From Sphingomonadaceae bacterium (GTDB lineage Bacteria > Pseudomonadota > Alphaproteobacteria > Sphingomonadales > Sphingomonadaceae), in NCBI GenBank assembly GCA_024236155.1, contig JACKLA010000001.1:1316367-1380366 (forward strand): a stretch of 64,000 nucleotides of DNA, in the 5' to 3' direction. Numbering within the stretch: position 1 is the first letter of the stretch; every line of letters starts with the position of its first letter. Shown here piece after piece: positions 27,017-35,607 of the stretch. The notes under the pieces were generated by a model. The model had not been told where the DNA came from. It saw nothing but the letters and a program-made list of their open reading frames with translations, and searched no databases. Made by a program: the position numbers and the translations under genes.

Positions 27017-28231
27017 TCAGGCGCGCAGCAGTTCGGGCGCGTCGCCAGTAACGCCGCGCGCTTCATCCATGAAGAAGGTCTTGAGCGCAGGGATGCGTTC
27101 GACGCCTGCCATGCCGAAACGGCGCAGCGCGGATGCCGCCTTGCCGGGAACGCCGAACAGCCGCGTCAGCCCGTCCGTCGCGAGGGCCACGGTAAAGGAA
27201 TCCAGCCCGCGCCAGTCTTCGTAGCGTTTCATAAGCTGCGCATCGCCCGGATCGAGCCCCAGCCGCATGCCTTCGGCGAGCACTTCCACCAGCGCACCGA
27301 CATCGCGCAGGCCGAGATTGAGACCCTGCCCGGCGATAGGGTGGATACCATGCGCCGCATCGCCGATCAGCGCGAGGCGTTCACCGGTGATACGCGCAGT
27401 GTGATGAAATCCGAGCGGGTATGAAGATCGCGGCCCAACCGAATGAATCGCGCCGAAAATCCCGCCCATCCGCTTCTCGACTTCGGCGAGGAATGCGCGG
27501 TCGGAAAGCTTCAGCGTGCCCGCTGCATCCTTCTCGCCCACCGTCCATACCAGCGCGCTGCGGTGCGAGCCGTCTGCACCGTCGAGCATCGGCAGGAGCG
27601 CGAACGGGCCGGCCGGATAGAAGATTTCCCAAGCGACGTTGTCGTGTGGTTTTTCATGCGCCAGACCTGCAATCATCGCGCGGTGGCTGTAATCCCACTT
27701 GGCGATGGTGATACCCGCCTCTTCGCGTGTCGGGGAGCCTCGTCCCTCGGCAGCGATCATCAGGCTGGCGGTCAGTTCGCGCCCGTCGGCCAGCCGGGCA
27801 GACACGCCATGTTGGCCGCGCACCCGCTCGACGATCTCGGCCTTTGCGTGCCAGGTGATCAGGCTTTCCTCGCGCGCTGCCTCGAACAGGGCGAGGCGCA
27901 ATTCGCGATTGGCGAACATCCGGCCGAGCGTGCCTTCATGCGGTTCGGGCGAGAACTCGATCGAGCCTGGCTTCATCTGGTCGGTCACCGCGATGGTATC
28001 GATTGGGCAGCCATGCGGTTCAAGCCGCTCAGCCAGCCCGATATTGGCAAACAGGTTCCAACTGGCCGTGGAAATGGCCGATGCGCGCCCGTCGAAACCG
28101 TCGGCGGTCAGTTCCGCCGGGTCCGCCCGGTCGACCACATGCGAACCGATGCCCTTGCGCGCCGCAGCCAGCGCCATGGTCATCCCGACGAGCCCGCCGC
28201 CGAGGATCAGAAGATCGCGTTTATCCGTCAT
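27017..28231 (-). CDS. Ubiquinone-biosynthesis FAD monooxygenase (UbiH/UbiF/COQ6 family)
   Basis: A 404-residue flavin hydroxylase. The dinucleotide motif GGGLVGMTMALAAARKG opens the protein, and GERLALIGDAAHGIHPIAGQGLNLGLRD is the diagnostic second FAD motif of the UbiH family. It hydroxylates the ubiquinone ring using NADPH and oxygen. AGGAG lies upstream of the ATG at 28231. Which ring carbon it attacks (UbiH, UbiF or UbiL-like) cannot be decided. It is convergent with the mitofilin-like gene and divergent from the large permease fusion. Confidence 0.88.
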   Translation of the reverse strand: MTDKRDLLILGGGLVGMTMALAAARKGIGSHVVDRADPAELTADGFDGRASAISTASWNLFANIGLAERLEPHGCPIDTIAVTDQMKPGSIEFSPEPHEGTLGRMFANRELRLALFEAAREESLITWHAKAEIVERVRGQHGVSARLADGRELTASLMIAAEGRGSPTREEAGITIAKWDYSHRAMIAGLAHEKPHDNVAWEIFYPAGPFALLPMLDGADGSHRSALVWTVGEKDAAGTLKLSDRAFLAEVEKRMGGIFGAIHSVGPRSSYPLGFHHTARITGERLALIGDAAHGIHPIAGQGLNLGLRDVGALVEVLAEGMRLGLDPGDAQLMKRYEDWRGLDSFTVALATDGLTRLFGVPGKAASALRRFGMAGVERIPALKTFFMDEARGVTGDAPELLRA

Positions 28232-28373
28232 GGATTGCACTCCTAGAAGCCTGCGCCCGCCACTGACAAGCCGCTAGTTTGCAATAGCTGTTGCGGGCTG
28301 TGCCGCAGTTCCATAGACCTGACTGGGACAGAGTATTGCGGGCTGCCATATGCGGCCCGTCGGGGGGGAATTC

Positions 28374-31300
28374 ATGGCATCTGCCGCAGCGCCTGAACAG
28401 GGCAGTTTTTTCGCCAACCTGCTGCGCGACCGCCGGGTCGTTTTGTCGGGGCTGCTGACGTTTGTCGTCGCGATCTTCTTCTGGACCCAGTCGCGTTACC
28501 CGGCGCTCAACCAGAAGGCCGCAATGGGCGGCGATACCAATATGAGCGGTATTGCCTTCGACGAGGTGCTCGAATGGGTGCCGGATAGCGGACTGTTGTG
28601 GGACATCACCGTCAACACGGTGAACTGGATTTACACCAACTGGAAAGGCATGACCTTCGGCGTGCTGTTCGCGGCCTGTGCGCTGACCTTGCTGGGGCTG
28701 ATCGAGCGGCGCGGATTCAACAACCGCTTCGCCAATGCCGCGCTGGGCGCTGCCATCGGGACCCCGCTGGGGGTCTGCGTCAATTGCGCTGCGCCCATCG
28801 CACGCGGATTGCATAGTGCCGGGATGCGGCTCGAAACGACGCTGAGCGCGCTAGTTGCATCGCCCACGCTCAACGTCATCGTAGTCAGCATGTCCTTCGC
28901 CTTGCTGCCGCTGCATATGGCAACGCTCAAGCTGGTCGGGGCGCTCGCTTTCGTGTTGATCGGCGTGCCCATCCTCACCCGCATATTCCACGCCGATGGG
29001 ATGGACGACGCAGCACTTTCGCGGATGCAGGGCAAGGTGGACGACCGCCGCGGCTGGATCGCCCGCAAGCTGGAGGCATTGCGCCCGCTGCCTGTACCGG
29101 CGTCGGATGTCGACAGCTGGCCCAAGGCCTTCGCCTGGCTGGCAAAGACTTTCAGTCGCAACCTGCTTTTCATCATCGCGGTGACCGTGCCGATGATGCT
29201 GCTTGCCGGTGCTCTCGGGGCAATCCTGATCACCTTCTTCGATTTCGACGATTTCCGCCGTGCCATCGGTGTGCCGACATCGACACCCACGATCCTGCTG
29301 GCGATGGGCTTCATTGCGGCGGTGTGCATCTTCCTGCCGGTGCCGATTGCGTTCGACGTCATCCTTGCGGTCATCCTGATCAACGCGGGATGGCCAGTGC
29401 GCTATGTCATGCCGCTGCTGTTCGCTCTTGGCTGCTACAGCGTCTATTCGATGATGATCGTGGGTCGGGCGATTTCATGGCGCATATCGCTCGCCATGAT
29501 GGCCTCGCTCGCCGCGCTGGCTGTTGTACTGGGCGTGGCTGCGAACTGGATCGACAAAACGGTACAGGAGGACCGGCACGAGGCGAACATCGCCTTTCTT
29601 GCCAACGCCAAATCCCTGCGGATCGCTCCGGGTGAGGTGAGCCAGAGTTTCGCAAAGCTCGACCGGGACGCTATCCCGGCGGTCGACTATGTACCGGCTG
29701 CTCTCGCTGTCGAGCATGACGGGCCGGGTGCGGTTCAGGTTTCACAGGTCGCCCCGCTCAACGCCCCCAGCACCGGTGCCGAAAAAGGTTTCACCCGGCT
29801 GATGGGCAACGAGATCGGGCTCGACCTCCCGCCGAAAACGACCGGGTTCGAAGTGCTTGAGCCATACACCTTCTTCTGGGGGCTTGCCGCTGGCGATACC
29901 ACCGGCGATGGCTGGGTCGATATCGTGCTCGCCCGCAGCGGCGCGATTGGCGGGCTTGCCTATTTTCGCAATGTCGGCGGAGCGTTCAAACAGGTTCCGC
30001 TTTCGCTTGGTCCGGTCGATGGCCAGTTCGTCGGGACGGTGATGCTGAGCGACCTCAACGGCGATGCACGGCCCGATATGCTCGTTTCGGCCTTCCTCCA
30101 GGGCACGCATATCTTCTGGAATCGCGATGGAGAGTTTTCGTGGGAGGACCGCGTCGATCTCGACAATGGCGAAGCAGGCCTTGTCGGCGCACCGGGCTTT
30201 GCCGACCTCGACAATGATGGCGATCTCGACATCCTCGCGGCGAACTGGACGATCGGCACCAGCGCGAACAATGGCAACCCCTACCTCTTGTCATCGCAGG
30301 ACCGGATATTCTGGAACGATGGGAAGGGCGGCTTCGAAACGCAGGTGCTGACCGGCGTTCCCGGCGAGAGCCTGACTTCGCTGATCGAGGATATCGATGG
30401 CAACGGACTGCCCGACCTCATCATCGGTGACGATGTTTCCACCGCAGACAAGATCTACCTCAACCAGGGAGACCGGAAATTCCGCCTGGCCCGCAAATCG
30501 GATGGCATTGTTCCCTATCTCACGCGCACCTCGATGAGTGTGGACATGGGCGATACCGACAATGACCTGGTCGACGAATTCTACGTCGCGCAGATCGCGT
30601 GGGACAACTGGCGGGTGGATTCGGTGTCGCCCGAACTCAGCTACTGCTCGCTCAAGGAATTCGGGGTCGAGGATAGTCGCGAGTGCTTTCTCCAGCTTCG
30701 CCGCCGCAGCATGGCGATGAATTCGGCCCATTCACTCTATTCCGAATGCGCGAATATCGAGGATGCGGCCTATCGCTGGGTCTGTGCGGCGCAGAGCCTT
30801 GTATGGCGCGCCAGTTTCGTCAACGATACCAGCGACTGCGCGCAGCTCGCCAAGCTTGGCGGCGAATGGGAGAAAATGTGCAAAGTTGCCGCTCGTCCGC
30901 GCTTCAAGGATGCCGAAGAGGTAATGGAGCGGGAGGATTATGTCGGCGGCATCCGCAAGCGCAACATCTTCTTCAAGCGCAATGCCAAGGGCATGTTCGA
31001 GGATGTGACCAAGGCCAATGGCGTCGCCCAGCCGGGCTGGAGCTGGAATTCACGCTTCGTCGACCTCGATCAGGATGGCTGGCAGGACATTTTCGTCGCA
31101 ACTGGCATGGCCTATCATCGCAACACGCTGCCCAATGCCTTCTATCGCAATCGCGCGGGCAAGGGCTTCGTACGCGCGGAAGAGAATTTCGGCCTCGCTG
31201 ACAACGTGCCTTCGACCACCTACGCGCTGATCGATTACGATCGCGATGGCGATATGGACGTGATCCGCAGTTCGGCGGTTACCCAGCCAATCGTGCATCG

Positions 31301-31592
31301 CAACGATGCGCCACAGGGCGGCGCAATTTGGGTGCGGCTGGAAGATGCGCTCGGCAATCGCGATGGTGTCGGTGCGCGGATCGTGCTGACGACCGATGAC
31401 GGTGTGAAACGTGCGCGCGAGATCCGGCAGAGCGGAGGCTTTGGCAGCGGTATCTACCCACAGGCGCATTTCGGTATCGGTCAGGCGAAGCAGGGAACGC
31501 GGCTGGAAGTGACGTGGCGCGATGGCAGCAAGACCGCGCTTGCCGGGCAGTTCGCACCCGGTTCGGAAATCGTCCTGCGTCGCAGCCGCTAG
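28374..31592 (+). CDS. Permease (PF03773-like) fused to FG-GAP/VCBS repeats and a UnbV/ASPIC domain
   Basis: A 1072-residue fusion. The N-terminal ~400 residues form about 8-10 membrane helices with GTPLGVCVNCAAPIARGLHS and ASPTLNVIVVSM, the pattern of the YraQ/UPF0718 permease family. The C-terminal ~600 residues hold calcium-binding-type FG-GAP repeats (DTTGDGWVDIV, DLNGDARPDML, DLDNDGDLDIL, DIDGNGLPDL, DLDQDGWQDIF, DYDRDGDMDVI) that should fold as a beta-propeller, a cysteine-rich insertion around 30640-30890, and a UnbV/ASPIC tail (RIVLTTDDGVKRAREIRQSG). The start at 28374 has a G-rich Shine-Dalgarno. It ends overlapping the GT8-like gene by 4 bases. Transported substrate unknown. Confidence 0.85.
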   Translation: MASAAAPEQGSFFANLLRDRRVVLSGLLTFVVAIFFWTQSRYPALNQKAAMGGDTNMSGIAFDEVLEWVPDSGLLWDITVNTVNWIYTNWKGMTFGVLFAACALTLLGLIERRGFNNRFANAALGAAIGTPLGVCVNCAAPIARGLHSAGMRLETTLSALVASPTLNVIVVSMSFALLPLHMATLKLVGALAFVLIGVPILTRIFHADGMDDAALSRMQGKVDDRRGWIARKLEALRPLPVPASDVDSWPKAFAWLAKTFSRNLLFIIAVTVPMMLLAGALGAILITFFDFDDFRRAIGVPTSTPTILLAMGFIAAVCIFLPVPIAFDVILAVILINAGWPVRYVMPLLFALGCYSVYSMMIVGRAISWRISLAMMASLAALAVVLGVAANWIDKTVQEDRHEANIAFLANAKSLRIAPGEVSQSFAKLDRDAIPAVDYVPAALAVEHDGPGAVQVSQVAPLNAPSTGAEKGFTRLMGNEIGLDLPPKTTGFEVLEPYTFFWGLAAGDTTGDGWVDIVLARSGAIGGLAYFRNVGGAFKQVPLSLGPVDGQFVGTVMLSDLNGDARPDMLVSAFLQGTHIFWNRDGEFSWEDRVDLDNGEAGLVGAPGFADLDNDGDLDILAANWTIGTSANNGNPYLLSSQDRIFWNDGKGGFETQVLTGVPGESLTSLIEDIDGNGLPDLIIGDDVSTADKIYLNQGDRKFRLARKSDGIVPYLTRTSMSVDMGDTDNDLVDEFYVAQIAWDNWRVDSVSPELSYCSLKEFGVEDSRECFLQLRRRSMAMNSAHSLYSECANIEDAAYRWVCAAQSLVWRASFVNDTSDCAQLAKLGGEWEKMCKVAARPRFKDAEEVMEREDYVGGIRKRNIFFKRNAKGMFEDVTKANGVAQPGWSWNSRFVDLDQDGWQDIFVATGMAYHRNTLPNAFYRNRAGKGFVRAEENFGLADNVPSTTYALIDYDRDGDMDVIRSSAVTQPIVHRNDAPQGGAIWVRLEDALGNRDGVGARIVLTTDDGVKRAREIRQSGGFGSGIYPQAHFGIGQAKQGTRLEVTWRDGSKTALAGQFAPGSEIVLRRSR

Positions 31593-32455
31593 TTTCGCCC
31601 CGGCCGCGCCAGGAAGCGACGATAGGCTTCGTGCCAGCGTGCAAGCGCAAAGGCATAGTCGGCATCCTGCGTCATTTCGCGGACCCGGTTGTCCATGCGC
31701 CATGGCTTGGCCGGGCCATTGAAATGCAGCACGCGTGCATCCTCGACCGGGCAGCGCGCGGCCCCGGCCATGCGCGTTCCATGGCCAACCATTCGGTTGA
31801 AGCCTTCATCGAGTAGTTGGACCTGCTGCCCGAACAGGCGATTGAACACCGCCTGGTCGGTATGATCGCTTTGTACCGATGCCCAGGCGTCGGGATCGAG
31901 GCTTTCGAGGACATCATCGCGCGTGCCGGTGCCCCGCAGCCGGGATGCGATCATCATCAATCCCGCGTTGAAGCTGCGGAAACCGGGAACTTCGCTGGCG
32001 TGGCTGGTTTCCCGCAAGGTCGCCGGATCGCGTGTGCGGCCCATGATCGTTGCACGGTCACCGCAAGCGACGAGCGCCGCCCCATAATTCGCCGCATCCT
32101 CTATCGATCGCATGAACACCACGTCGCTGTCGACGAACAATGCGGTCTCCGATCCGGCGCCATCGATCACATCGAGCGAGTAAAAGCGTCGCTGCCGTGT
32201 TTCGAGGTGGGGATAGTGCGCGACCAGATGCGACACCCGGTTGCGCAGTTCATCGGTCGGTTCGCGGCACTCCATCTGCGGGAAGTCATCGATCAGTCGG
32301 CGCTGTGCGATGGCATCGAGATCGTCATGCAAGACGATGATTTTGCCCGTGAACCATGGGTTGGTGTCGAGAAATGATGCGAGCATCACCTGTGTCCCGG
32401 CAAGGAAATCGGTCGAGCTGACCGTTATCAGTTCGGATGGCCGCTCCATGCTCAC
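31589..32455 (-). CDS. GT8-like glycosyltransferase at the end of the lasso operon
   Basis: A 288-residue GT-A fold glycosyltransferase resembling family 8. The DxD metal motif is D109-S-D111 in ALFVDSDVVF, FRSFNAGLMMI and DHTDQAVFN are the middle signatures, and HFNGPAKPW at 244-252 is the C-terminal GT8 signature. It would transfer a sugar from a nucleotide donor. Its GTG start overlaps the stop of the lasso cyclase gene, so it is translationally coupled to it; an ATG at 32449 is the alternative start. The coupling makes a role in glycosylating the lasso peptide plausible, but this is inference. Confidence 0.82.
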   Translation of the reverse strand: MSMERPSELITVSSTDFLAGTQVMLASFLDTNPWFTGKIIVLHDDLDAIAQRRLIDDFPQMECREPTDELRNRVSHLVAHYPHLETRQRRFYSLDVIDGAGSETALFVDSDVVFMRSIEDAANYGAALVACGDRATIMGRTRDPATLRETSHASEVPGFRSFNAGLMMIASRLRGTGTRDDVLESLDPDAWASVQSDHTDQAVFNRLFGQQVQLLDEGFNRMVGHGTRMAGAARCPVEDARVLHFNGPAKPWRMDNRVREMTQDADYAFALARWHEAYRRFLARPGRN

Positions 32456-34119
32456 AGGTCGAGGAACTGTATTGCGCGGCGCAGCTGGCCAAGCGCTGGA
32501 TCGCCGATGCCCGGCGGCGATTCCAGTGCCGCGATCAGCCTGTCCATGTCGAAATAATGCGCGCGGGCAAACGCATTGCGCCGGTCGCGCACTTCGCTCG
32601 CAAGCGACCGAAAGGACTGCTGGACCAGCTCGATCAGTGCCGTGCTCCGCAGATCCTCGGCCTTCGATCGCTCGCAGCGAATGGGATCGGGTAGCATGCC
32701 TCGCATCATTTCACGAAAGAACCAACGCCCGGTCGTTCCCCGGCGAAATACCCCCGACGGCAAGCGGTAGGCGAATTCCATCACCCTTCGGTCGAGCAGG
32801 GGATAGCGGTACTCGATGCCATGCTCGCGGCCCGACATGGCCCAGTCCTCGATCCGTGCGGTGATCGTCCCGAGGTCGAGGATCGATCGCATCGCCGAAC
32901 GGCATGAGCGCAGATCGGCGTCCTTGGCAGGGGAGGGGGAACAGCTCGCGAGCGCCTCGCCCGAGAGCAGGTTTTGCGGTGATAGGGCGGCGGTTTGCAA
33001 TCGCGGACGAGCAAGCTCACGCAATCCGGTGCGCACGGCGCTTGCCAAACCGGGGAGGCCCGCTCTTGGCGAGAGGCTGGCGAGCTTCCCGAAACGCAGC
33101 GCAGCGAGGTATTCGCCATGCAGCCCGCGCCCGTTGAAGCTGATTGCCTCATCTCCGCCCCAGCCGGAGAAGATTCGGCTTACCCCGAGGTCCTGCGCGG
33201 CGCGCTGCACCGCCAGCTCGTGAAGCAGGTTCCATTGCGACGGCCCCGATGCCCAGTCCTGTCGCCACAGGCCGTCAAGCATTGCGAGATCCGGCTTTGG
33301 TGCGTGGAGTTCGATACCTGCCATCTTTACGGCCGCAGCCACCCTTGGGCCCTCATCGGTATTGGCAGGTTCCTGCCACGCAAACCCGACAGCGGTGCTT
33401 CCAATGCCTCGCAGTAGGGGAAGCCCGAGTCCCAGGATAGAAGACGAATCGAGCCCGCCGGTGACGTGGATGCCGGTCTTGTGAGTCGCATCGATCCGGT
33501 CGGCAATGGCGTCACGCAGCAGCGTGCGGCCTTCTTCCACCAGGCTGTCGATCGAACGGTCCGCCAGTTGCGGATGCTCGAACGGGTGCCACCATCGCGT
33601 CGCCCTCGAAGTTCCGCTTTTTACTTCCAGTCGATGCCCCGCCGGAAGACGCCGGAGAGCCTGGTAAAAGGTCCTGTCGAGCGGTGTTCGTCGCCCGCCG
33701 AGCAAAGCCGAAACCACATAACTATCGTCCAGCGCGCAATCGCCGATTGCATCCTTCAGCGCGGCCAGATCGTCTGAAAACAGCAGTTTGCCCGATGGGG
33801 CGAGGCTGTAGAATAGTGGCCAGCTGCCGATGTGATCGCGTAACGCAGTTGCGATTCCCTTCGCGCGATCCTCGATCACGATCGAGAAATCGCCGGTGAG
33901 ATGATCGGTCAGTTCGACGCCCCACTTGCGATAGGCATCAAGGATCAGTGCGGCATCGGTCGCACACTGGTCACGTCCGAGCGCGCGCTCGATCTCGTCG
34001 CGCCTTGCCAGCTGGGCATGAGCGTGAAGGACAAGCGAGCCACACTCGCCTTCATATCGGGTAAAGCCTGCTGATGCCCGGCAGCCGCGTGCTGCACAAT
34101 ATGCTGCCAGCTCAGACAT
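32452..34119 (-). CDS. Lasso peptide cyclase (asparagine-synthase-like, C protein)
   Basis: A 555-residue protein with an N-terminal glutaminase-like domain lacking the catalytic N-terminal Cys of true asparagine synthetases, and a C-terminal ATP-pyrophosphatase domain. The PP motif reads HVTGGLDSSS (220-227), with Thr in place of the usual first Ser, and FSGWGGDEAISF follows. Lasso cyclases adenylate the ring Glu/Asp side chain and join it to the N-terminal amine of the core. It is downstream of the precursor, separated by a hairpin. No Shine-Dalgarno is clear before the ATG. A glutamine-hydrolysing asparagine synthetase is excluded by the missing Cys and the context. Confidence 0.88.
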   Translation of the reverse strand: MSELAAYCAARGCRASAGFTRYEGECGSLVLHAHAQLARRDEIERALGRDQCATDAALILDAYRKWGVELTDHLTGDFSIVIEDRAKGIATALRDHIGSWPLFYSLAPSGKLLFSDDLAALKDAIGDCALDDSYVVSALLGGRRTPLDRTFYQALRRLPAGHRLEVKSGTSRATRWWHPFEHPQLADRSIDSLVEEGRTLLRDAIADRIDATHKTGIHVTGGLDSSSILGLGLPLLRGIGSTAVGFAWQEPANTDEGPRVAAAVKMAGIELHAPKPDLAMLDGLWRQDWASGPSQWNLLHELAVQRAAQDLGVSRIFSGWGGDEAISFNGRGLHGEYLAALRFGKLASLSPRAGLPGLASAVRTGLRELARPRLQTAALSPQNLLSGEALASCSPSPAKDADLRSCRSAMRSILDLGTITARIEDWAMSGREHGIEYRYPLLDRRVMEFAYRLPSGVFRRGTTGRWFFREMMRGMLPDPIRCERSKAEDLRSTALIELVQQSFRSLASEVRDRRNAFARAHYFDMDRLIAALESPPGIGDPALGQLRRAIQFLDL

Positions 34120-34154
34120 CTATTGTTGCTGGCAGCAGTAATCCCGCGCTTGAG

Positions 34155-34195
34155 CGAAGCGGTGACACCGGAGATGTCCGGAAATCACCGCTTCG
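34155..34195 (-). promoter_or_regulatory. Hairpin between lasso precursor and cyclase
   Basis: A perfect 11-base inverted repeat, 34155-34165 paired with 34185-34195, encloses a second inverted repeat CCGGA/TCCGG (34168-34172 with 34177-34181) with loop GATG. It lies in the 82-base gap after the precursor stop and before the cyclase start. No U-tract follows in the transcribed direction, so it is more likely a transcript-stabilising or partial attenuation element than a full terminator. Such an element would give more precursor than enzyme. Confidence 0.7.
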
Positions 34196-34201
34196 TGCGG
34201 A

Positions 34202-34339
34202 TCAGGAAGGATTGTAGAACGGATCTTCGGTCGTGCGACTGACCGCGCCACCGGCAGTGCGCTTGACCGGCGTGATGGAACGCACGGCCGGCTTCTGCCA
34301 AGCCTTCCGGCCATCGTTCGTATTTACCGACTTGGACAT
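34202..34339 (-). CDS. Lasso peptide precursor (A), 45 residues
   Basis: Read directly from the sequence. The leader is residues 1-29 and contains W14-Q-K-P17-A-V19, matching the YxxPxL-type element bound by B1 proteins, and ends with Thr28 at position -2, the hallmark of lasso leaders. The predicted core is residues 30-45, GGAVSRTTEDPFYNPS. Gly1 and Glu9 give a nine-residue macrolactam; Phe12 and Tyr13 are candidate plugs; the C-terminus is Ser16, as required for the kinase-modified lasso class. The ATG has GGGGAG six bases upstream. It lies between B1 and C. A different 64-residue frame across the same DNA is a shadow. Confidence 0.88.
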   Translation of the reverse strand: MSKSVNTNDGRKAWQKPAVRSITPVKRTAGGAVSRTTEDPFYNPS

Positions 34340-34430
34340 GGTTTCTCCCCAACGAAACGCGTTTTAAGTAACCACAATAGATAGATTATCCGAGAATTTG
34401 CAAGCGAAATATCGCCGCGTTCTCATATCG
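34340..34430 (-). promoter_or_regulatory. AT-rich leader region upstream of the lasso precursor
   Basis: The 91 bases between the B1 stop and the precursor ATG are much more AT-rich than the rest of the cluster. On the minus strand they contain TTGCAA followed by ATTCTCGGATAATCTATC, which could supply -35 and -10 elements, and end with the strong ribosome site GGGGAG. This suggests a promoter dedicated to the precursor in addition to read-through from upstream genes. The exact elements are uncertain. Confidence 0.4.
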
Positions 34431-34721
34431 CTAACCCTGAATTTCCACCAAACCCAACGCATGTAGTTCGGAAATAAATTCATGGGTTTCCTGCTCGCAC
34501 TGTTCGGGTTCAACCTCGAACTCCGAGCCCAGATTGGCACATAGTTGCCCGAAGGTCGTGCCTGGCGAAAGGCTCAGCCAGATCCGTGCGCCGGTTGCCT
34601 CGAAATGAAAATATCGCCCGCTCTCTATGTCCATCAACGACATGCCGTCGGCAACCTCACTGTAGAGGACGTCTTCGTTACGGGTGGCGATGGAATCGGG
34701 CGTAAGACTGATGTCGCTCAT
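34431..34721 (-). CDS. Lasso peptide B1 protein (PqqD-like RiPP recognition element)
   Basis: A 96-residue PqqD-fold protein. VLYSEVADGMSLMDIESGRY followed by FHFEATGARIW is the characteristic beta-hairpin and helix start of stand-alone RREs. In lasso systems B1 binds the leader and delivers the precursor to B2. It is 19 bases after the sulfotransferase gene and 91 bases before the precursor. A PqqD role in PQQ synthesis is unlikely because no other pqq gene is present. Confidence 0.9.
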   Translation of the reverse strand: MSDISLTPDSIATRNEDVLYSEVADGMSLMDIESGRYFHFEATGARIWLSLSPGTTFGQLCANLGSEFEVEPEQCEQETHEFISELHALGLVEIQG

Positions 34722-34740
34722 GTAACATGGATTTCACGGT

Positions 34741-35607
34741 TCAACCGGCTTGGCAATAGCCGACGCGCTGCATCACCCGGCGGTGATCGCGGACAACCCT
34801 GGCCGTCAGAACTTCACCCGTCTCGGATGCTCCGTCCCCGCTTTTGCCTGCCCGAAAGAAAGAACGACCTGCCCGGGGCTTCTCGGTGAACCGGCCTGTG
34901 ATTTCGGCTGCCTTTAACCGGTCAAAGCGGCATGCATCGACCGCCGCTGCAATCAAGTCGTCATCGACCTGAAGATCGCAGAATCGAACGACATTGCGAA
35001 GCTGCGCGGCAGTATTTCCGAGCAAATCCTCATAACGCACGAGATGGACCGGGATCGAACTCTGGTCGAGCCATGATGTGACGTTGTCCGACCAGTTCGA
35101 CAACAGCTGGGGGAGCGAGTTCCCGGCGTGATCGGGCCAGAAATCCTGCAACGCATCATGGTCGGCCATGCGAGCGACAACCTGTTCGAGCGACTTTCCT
35201 TCGTGATGGGCGTAGGATGCCACGATATCGCGCGGATCGCGCACAATGACGATTGCGCCCGCGCTGGCTTCTTGCGGGAAAAGCGCGACGCCATCGTTCG
35301 TGGTCACGAACGCACTGTGCGTCTTGGCAAATGTCGGCTGCATCCCGCCAAGGGCGAAACTGCGATGATAGGCCGATTGATAGGGGATGAGCGCGGCGGG
35401 ATCGTACAGGCTGGAATCGATCGCGGCAAAATCATCCAGCGCCGACCGTTCGAACGTCAGGGGGCCACCGATCAGCTGGTTAAGGTCGATCGGTTCGTCG
35501 GGGCAGAGATATTTGGTCAGCAAGGCCCGGAGCCATGTGTTGCCCGATTTCGGATAAGAAGCCAGCCAGACGATTGTCCGGTCGGGGCCGAAGACAGCGC
35601 TGTTCAC
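34741..35607 (-). CDS. Sulfotransferase (PAPS-dependent), lasso cluster
   Basis: A 288-residue sulfotransferase. The 5'-phosphosulfate loop is SYPKSGNTWLRALL (residues 17-30), the catalytic His is in AKTHSAF (His97), and the 3'-phosphate-binding block is IVRDPRDIVASYAHH (121-135). RAGRSFFRAGKSGDG near the end fits the C-terminal PAPS contact. It transfers sulfate from PAPS to a hydroxyl or amine. Its ATG overlaps the kinase gene stop by 4 bases and B1 follows 19 bases later, so it is firmly in the operon. Sulfotransferase genes recur in kinase-type lasso clusters; the acceptor is unknown. Confidence 0.88.
   Translation of the reverse strand: MNSAVFGPDRTIVWLASYPKSGNTWLRALLTKYLCPDEPIDLNQLIGGPLTFERSALDDFAAIDSSLYDPAALIPYQSAYHRSFALGGMQPTFAKTHSAFVTTNDGVALFPQEASAGAIVIVRDPRDIVASYAHHEGKSLEQVVARMADHDALQDFWPDHAGNSLPQLLSNWSDNVTSWLDQSSIPVHLVRYEDLLGNTAAQLRNVVRFCDLQVDDDLIAAAVDACRFDRLKAAEITGRFTEKPRAGRSFFRAGKSGDGASETGEVLTARVVRDHRRVMQRVGYCQAG

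Noticed and set aside
34120..34314. 64-residue frame overlapping the lasso precursor in another phase
   Set aside because: No leader element or core pattern, and no family resemblance; the 45-residue frame in the same region has a strong ribosome site and full lasso features.
34202..34339. Ring closure to core Asp10 instead of Glu9
   Set aside because: Known lasso rings have seven to nine residues; Glu9 fits and Asp10 would give a ten-residue ring.
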